Below, piece by piece: positions 6,337 through 9,761 of a DNA stretch of 9,761 nt. Positions within the stretch are counted from its first letter, which is position 1. Every line of letters begins with the position of its first letter. This DNA comes from Bryobacteraceae bacterium (GTDB lineage Bacteria; Acidobacteriota; Terriglobia; Bryobacterales; Bryobacteraceae): contig JAICMB010000083.1 of NCBI GenBank assembly GCA_025929455.1, forward strand, positions 1-9,761, in the 5' to 3' direction. The notes below the pieces were generated by a model. The model saw nothing but the letters and a program-made list of their open reading frames with translations, had not been told where the DNA came from and did no database searches. The translations under genes and the position numbers were made by a program.

Positions 6337-7953
6337 ATGGTGGACGCGGAATTATCGCGCGGCAGCGGCATCCAGGATGGAACTCTTGACGACCTCTGCG
6401 ATGCAAGCTCTTGCACCGTCGAGGAGGCCATTGCGCTGGCCAGTAAGCTGGCGCGCACCGATCCTCTGCTGGATGTAAAGCTGGCAAGGCGTCTTCTCGA
6501 TCTGCTCTCCTCATCCGCGGGAGCCGACCGGATGCTGCGCACGCTCGAGATTCTGGGCGCTATTTCAACCAGCCCGCGCATCGTCCCCCTGCTCGTGCAG
6601 TTGCTGCGTGACAACCGTCCGCGCGTCGTATCGAAGGCCGCGCTGCTGATTATTCGCTGCGGCTGCAACGCGAACTGGTTCAAGCAACTCACGCATATAA
6701 CGGATCCGCGCGTGCAGGCCAATGCCATTGAGGCGCTATGGGGCGTCGATTCCTCTGACGCGCGTGCCCTGCTCTGGGCGAGCGCGAACTCGCCGCACAA
6801 CCGTATTGCGGGAAACGCCGTCCTCGGACTCTATCGTATCGGCGAACTTCGTTCGCTCAATCTGCTGTTGCAGATGGCCGCGCATACGCAACCGGGGTTC
6901 CGCGCAACGGCCGGATGGGCCATGGGCCAGACTCGAAATGCTCGCTTCAAGCCGCAGTTGCTTGCCCTGATTAAGGACGAACACACGCTCGTGCGCCGCA
7001 ACGCTTTGCGCGCCTTGCGGCGTCTGCACGAAAGCGCAACGCAGCAGCTTGACGTGAAAATCTGGCGCGCGGAGCGCCAGGCCAACGGCGTCGTACGCGT
7101 CCATTTACTGGTATGCCTGCCCAACGGTGAACCGGTGCGCGGCTTAGTGCCGACCCAGATCATGCTGTTGAACGACTCCGTCGAGCTCACGGCCTTTTCG
7201 CTCGAAGAGAAGTACGGAGTCCCGCCGCTGGCCGCTGGGTTCGTTTTGCCGGTTTCCGACAAGGCCGAGCCGTGGAGCAAGACCGTCGTGACCGCCTGCA
7301 TTGAGCGCCTGAAGCAGGTGGAGCCGTGGACGGCACAGGTGCTCCGGTACTCGGGTGTCGAGGGCACCGGAACGGCGACAGAAGGCACTGTTGCCACGCG
7401 CACGTTGCGCGACAACGAACGGCGGCTCGTAAAATTGGGCTCGGGCTCGCTTGCAGCCATGTCCGGCTGGAAAGAGGGAGTGCTCGGGGCGTTAAAAGAG
7501 AGTACCGACCGCCCTGGCGGCATCCTGCGTCTTTTTGAGGCCATCCATGTCATGGTCACGGGTTGCTCGGCGGGAGTCGGCAGCCGCCACGTGCTCGTGC
7601 TGGCACCGGAGTTCTCCGGCGAAGCGCCGGATCCGCTGCGGGCTCGTGCGATCGCCTCGGCCGCGGTGAGCCGCGCCAGGGCGGCCGGCGTATCCGTTCA
7701 TGCCGTGCTCCTGCCGGGCGCGACCGCCCTCGGCCCCCTACTGCACCGGGTTTGCGAACAGACCGGCGGTGCGCTCGCCGAGGTCGGCGAAGAGGATGCG
7801 ACGGAGGTGTGCGGCGGACTTTTCAAATTGCTGCACGGAAGCTACGAATTGCGCTATCAGGCGGGCGCTGCTCCGGTCGAGGAGCTCCGGATACAGGTAC
7901 ACACAGAGGCCGGCGCAGGCCAGGCCGTATGCAAGGTCGTAAACCGCGAGTGA
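6337..7953 (+). CDS. HEAT-repeat protein fused to a degenerate VWA-type domain
   Basis: The 538-residue product has two parts. Residues about 60-232 read as HEAT/PBS-lyase-like helical pairs, for example VPLLVQLLRDNRPRVVSKAALLIIRCG, DPRVQANAIEALWGV, NRIAGNAVLGLYRIGE and HTLVRRNALRALRRL; such solenoids bind proteins. Residues about 238-505 resemble the VWFA-related domain common in Acidobacteriota: VRVHLLVCLPNGEPVRGLVPTQIMLLNDSVELTAFSLEE matches its entry module, then GFVLPVSDKAEPWSK stands where a VWA MIDAS (DxSxS) should be, and RHVLVLAPEFSGE corresponds to the usual VLLSDGxD strand. The metal-site residues are therefore degraded. No signal peptide or membrane segment is seen, so it is probably cytoplasmic. 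ATG 6337 is the first start after an in-frame TGA at 6319, but lacks a clear Shine-Dalgarno. Its stop overlaps or abuts the next gene. Domain naming is by pattern, not search. Confidence 0.85.
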   Translation: MVDAELSRGSGIQDGTLDDLCDASSCTVEEAIALASKLARTDPLLDVKLARRLLDLLSSSAGADRMLRTLEILGAISTSPRIVPLLVQLLRDNRPRVVSKAALLIIRCGCNANWFKQLTHITDPRVQANAIEALWGVDSSDARALLWASANSPHNRIAGNAVLGLYRIGELRSLNLLLQMAAHTQPGFRATAGWAMGQTRNARFKPQLLALIKDEHTLVRRNALRALRRLHESATQQLDVKIWRAERQANGVVRVHLLVCLPNGEPVRGLVPTQIMLLNDSVELTAFSLEEKYGVPPLAAGFVLPVSDKAEPWSKTVVTACIERLKQVEPWTAQVLRYSGVEGTGTATEGTVATRTLRDNERRLVKLGSGSLAAMSGWKEGVLGALKESTDRPGGILRLFEAIHVMVTGCSAGVGSRHVLVLAPEFSGEAPDPLRARAIASAAVSRARAAGVSVHAVLLPGATALGPLLHRVCEQTGGALAEVGEEDATEVCGGLFKLLHGSYELRYQAGAAPVEELRIQVHTEAGAGQAVCKVVNRE

Positions 7954-7955
7954 AA

Positions 7956-8708
7956 ATGCACCGCGACGGACGGTTGCGACCCTGCGTAGAATGGATTTTG
8001 ATACCGCTCGCGGCCGAAGTTCTGATCGAAACACCTGAACAAATTTTCGCGCGCGTGTTCCGTACACTGCGCCCCCGCACACCCCCGCCGCAGATCCATC
8101 TCTCGTTCCGCAAATTCGCAAACGCCAACAGCTCGGTCAGGTGGAACGGCACGTCAATGATCGTCAAAATCACGGACGTGCTTGAAGGTGCACCGTCGCA
8201 CGTGCTCGAAGCTCTGGCTTACATCCTCATGGGCAAGCTCACGCGCAAGCCCGTGCCGCGTACGTATGCGGACCGCTACCGGCGGTATCTCAATCGCAAA
8301 GATGTCCGCCGCAGTCTGCAGCTCATCCGGCAGGATCGGGGCCGCAAATTCGTATCGGGCCCGCAAGGCTCCGTCTTCAACCTCGAACATATTTTCGAAG
8401 ACCTGAATGTACGGTACTTCTTTGGTCTTATGGCGCGGCCGCAGCTTGGCTGGAGCCGGCAGCCGAGCCGGACGCTGCTCGGACACTACGATCCCTCGCA
8501 TAACGCGATCATCCTCAGCCGTATCCTCGACCGTCCGATGGTGCCGCTCTTGGCTGTCGAATACGTGATGTTCCACGAAATGCTACACCTGCGTTTTCCA
8601 GTGGAGCACCGCGGCGTGCGCCGATGCGTACACACGCGCGAATTCAAGGAGGCGGAAAAAGAGTTTGAAAACCTGGAAGCGGCGAAATCTGTATTAAAGC
8701 AGTTGTAA
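7956..8708 (+). CDS. SprT-like zinc metallopeptidase family protein
   Basis: The product of about 250 residues carries the zincin motif HEMLH (residues 207-211, in VEYVMFHEMLHLRF), with Glu208 as expected general base. A further His at 226 in VHTREFKEAEKEF is the likely third zinc ligand, in the H-x2-x-F-K setting typical of SprT-like proteins. The preceding strand HYDPSHNAIILSRILD also fits the fold. An N-terminal region (about 20-110) has a helix with EVLIETPEQIFARVFRTLRPR, and residues 100-150 are rich in Arg and Lys, suggesting nucleic acid or protein contact. SprT/SPRTN relatives cleave DNA-bound proteins, but whether this one does is unknown. Start choice is uncertain: ATG 7956, used here, or GTG 7950, which overlaps the upstream TGA as GTGA. 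Either indicates coupling to the HEAT/VWA gene. It converges with the next gene after only nine bases. Confidence 0.85.
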   Translation: MHRDGRLRPCVEWILIPLAAEVLIETPEQIFARVFRTLRPRTPPPQIHLSFRKFANANSSVRWNGTSMIVKITDVLEGAPSHVLEALAYILMGKLTRKPVPRTYADRYRRYLNRKDVRRSLQLIRQDRGRKFVSGPQGSVFNLEHIFEDLNVRYFFGLMARPQLGWSRQPSRTLLGHYDPSHNAIILSRILDRPMVPLLAVEYVMFHEMLHLRFPVEHRGVRRCVHTREFKEAEKEFENLEAAKSVLKQL

Positions 8709-8717
8709 AGAGATGGG

Positions 8718-9239
8718 CTATTCGGCGGGGTGCGGGACCAGCCGGTCCACGTGCTGATGCATATGGCGCAGTGCGGCTACCAGTGGCTCCACATTGACTG
8801 ACGCGAGCCCGGCACGAGTCAGCCCGACGGTGTGCATAGAGATTGACAACTGCACTCGCCACATCGTCACCATAAAACCAAGGCGGGCTTTCCACAAGGC
8901 CATCTGGAACTCCGTCTCGTCCGCAGTCGAATAAACGATCATGACGCGGGCAACGTGGACCAGACGATTAAAGTCGCGTTTCAGACTGCGCAGATATTGT
9001 CTCAGCACGCGGCGGCGTTCGTGCCGGAGGCTTCTTCCGAGCGCCGGACAATAGCCCGGTTGCCCGGCCAGGAAGTGGAAATCGTCCTCATTGAGCAGGC
9101 GCTCCATGGGCCGGTAGATGTCGACCGTGAAGTTTTCAAACCATTCCGGCTGCAGCGTGATGCGCGGCCGGAGCATGCGCGAAAAGGCAGCGGCAAGCAG
9201 TGCGCAAAGCACTACAGCTACGAAGATCACTACACCCAT
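8718..9239 (-). CDS. Membrane-anchored hypothetical protein (single N-terminal span)
   Basis: I do not recognise a named family. The 173-residue product starts MGVVIFVAVVLCALLAAAFSRMLRPR, one transmembrane helix (about 2-20) followed by Arg residues, which predicts a cytoplasmic C-terminal domain under the positive-inside rule. The rest is helical and rich in Arg, His and Met, with YRPMERLLNEDDFHFLAGQPG near 42-62 and the basic stretch LGRSLRHERRRVLRQYLRSLKRDFNRLVHVAR. A longer reading from TTG 9257 is possible, but GGGAGG (9250-9255) stands ten bases before ATG 9239 and decides for the shorter form. The gene converges on the SprT-like gene and follows another membrane-protein gene on the same strand after a 130-base gap with its own promoter-like element. 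Confidence 0.8.
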   Translation of the reverse strand: MGVVIFVAVVLCALLAAAFSRMLRPRITLQPEWFENFTVDIYRPMERLLNEDDFHFLAGQPGYCPALGRSLRHERRRVLRQYLRSLKRDFNRLVHVARVMIVYSTADETEFQMALWKARLGFMVTMWRVQLSISMHTVGLTRAGLASVNVEPLVAALRHMHQHVDRLVPHPAE

Positions 9240-9249
9240 AAGCGCAGAA

Positions 9250-9255
9250 CCTCCC
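9250..9255 (-). promoter_or_regulatory. Ribosome binding site deciding the ATG 9239 start
   Basis: GGGAGG on the minus strand, ten bases before ATG 9239. A TTG start at 9257 would place this motif inside the coding region, so the ATG is preferred. Confidence 0.8.
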
Positions 9256-9283
9256 AATCAGACCCGCACATCGTCGCAATGCC

Positions 9284-9312
9284 AGAATACCTGCAATTGC
9301 AGAACAAAGCAA
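9284..9312 (-). promoter_or_regulatory. Possible sigma-70 promoter with a palindrome in its spacer
   Basis: On the minus strand TTGCTT (9307-9312) and TATTCT (9284-9289) are 17 bases apart, matching TTGACA at three of six and TATAAT at four of six positions. The spacer holds the perfect 12-base palindrome CTGCAATTGCAG (9291-9302). It would drive the membrane-anchored gene starting at 9239, with a leader of about 40 bases. Confidence 0.4.
9291..9302. repeat. Perfect 12-base palindrome, operator candidate
   Basis: CTGCAATTGCAG reads the same on both strands and sits between the -35-like and -10-like elements of the preceding minus-strand promoter candidate. That is a typical place for a repressor site. 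The binding protein is unknown. Confidence 0.4.
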
Positions 9313-9369
9313 TTCATTTAATCATCTGCTCCGATCCTAATTTCCACAAAACCGGTTCCGGAGTAGTAC

Positions 9370-9761
9370 TTACAAATGAATAGTTCTACGATCGCGCGTA
9401 CGGAGCAGCGCATCGTTGATCGACTGTAATTGATGCAACACACGGTTGCGGTCGCGGGCATTCCAACTATGGCCGATAACCATCTGCCGCCGCTCGCCGC
9501 GCCGGGTCAGCGCCAGCGCCCAGAAGTATACGCACGCCGTGCTAACGATTAACCCCACGGTGCTGACGAGTTCTCGCCACTCACCGCGTTGCAGCCGCAT
9601 GAACACCAGCGTAGCTTTGGATAAGAAATAGATGGCGTAGCCGAGCGAGTAAACAATGGCATTCCGCGATAGCGGGACCGGATAGTAGGACAGAAACGCC
9701 GTGATCAGCAGGATGAAAATTACCAGGCTGAACATGACCGGGTATTCGACAACCTGGAACA
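9370..9761 (-). CDS. Multi-span membrane protein, C-terminal part (5' end outside window)
   Basis: The frame stays open to the right edge (reading FQVVEYPV before the Met at 9735), so the gene begins outside the window and that Met is probably internal. Three hydrophobic segments are visible: FSLVIFILLITAFLSYYPVPL, NAIVYSLGYAIYFLSKATLVF and LVSTVGLIVSTACVYFWALAL. They are followed by an Arg-rich, soluble C-terminal tail of about 45 residues (TRRGERRQMVIGHSWNARDRNRVLHQLQSINDALLR). The pattern resembles uncharacterised small integral membrane proteins I associate with Acidobacteriota, but I cannot name a family. The tail should be cytoplasmic given its positive charge. It lies upstream of the membrane-anchored gene on the same strand. 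Confidence 0.75.
   Translation of the reverse strand, partial: FQVVEYPVMFSLVIFILLITAFLSYYPVPLSRNAIVYSLGYAIYFLSKATLVFMRLQRGEWRELVSTVGLIVSTACVYFWALALTRRGERRQMVIGHSWNARDRNRVLHQLQSINDALLRTRDRRTIHL

Noticed and set aside
6328..6343. TGGCAC at 6328 considered as a sigma-54 -24 element
   Set aside because: The required GC at -12 is missing (TG instead) and the site runs into the start codon.
6233..6478. Small plus-strand open frame (81 residues) starting at the T-run of the flagellin terminator
   Set aside because: It starts inside the terminator tail, overlaps the HEAT/VWA gene in another frame, and shows no coding features. A start at ATG 6257 is no better.
7563..7955. Upstream extension of the SprT-like frame inside the HEAT/VWA gene
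   Set aside because: This part is out-of-frame Arg/Gly-rich sequence within a conserved upstream gene; family similarity begins only after about 7950.
8955..9383. Plus-strand open frame of 142 residues in the right block
   Set aside because: It lies opposite the minus-strand gene that has a membrane anchor and a well-placed ribosome binding site; its own start has no such signal.

Overview
The window looks like a chromosomal segment of a GC-rich, flagellated bacterium, most likely an Acidobacteriota member of the Solibacter/Bryobacter type. That assignment is an inference. It rests on a protein resembling the 'acidobacterial VWFA-related' family, on two small membrane proteins of a style I associate with that phylum, and on overall composition. 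I see no rRNA, tRNA, CRISPR array, transposase or integrase.

Left block (1-2787, + strand): the 3' part of phosphopentomutase (deoB) overlaps a complete triosephosphate isomerase gene (tpiA). One base later comes a 437-residue, probably exported helical protein of unknown function. The three genes are packed like one transcription unit, which ends in a strong hairpin across the last stop codon.

Central block (2788-6234, + strand): this is a compact flagellin-control module. fliW overlaps csrA, and csrA is followed by a very large flagellin gene. The sequence supports a full regulatory circuit: (i) a sigma-28-like promoter lies across the 3' end and stop codon of csrA; (ii) the flagellin leader has three GGA motifs, one in the five-base loop of a six-pair hairpin and one inside the Shine-Dalgarno sequence, which is the classic layout for CsrA repression; (iii) this CsrA carries a C-terminal extension with an EENRAAA segment close to the FliW-linked CsrA of Bacillus subtilis. 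The inferred model is a FliW-CsrA-flagellin partner switch: free flagellin takes up FliW, CsrA is released and blocks flagellin translation, and secretion of flagellin reverses this. A sigma-54-like element lies just before fliW. The flagellin has normal D0/D1 ends and about 560 residues of central sequence that reads as four flagellin-IN-like modules. It ends in a good Rho-independent terminator.

Right block (6235-9761): two coupled + strand genes encode a HEAT-repeat protein fused to a degenerate VWA-type domain, and a SprT-like zinc metallopeptidase with an HEMLH site. They converge with two minus-strand genes: a single-span membrane-anchored protein with a convincing ribosome binding site, and a multi-span membrane protein that runs off the right edge.

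The strongest lead for new biology is the flagellin control module. Its mechanism is known in Bacillus and Campylobacter, but it appears here in a different type of genome with unusually clear cis-acting signals.
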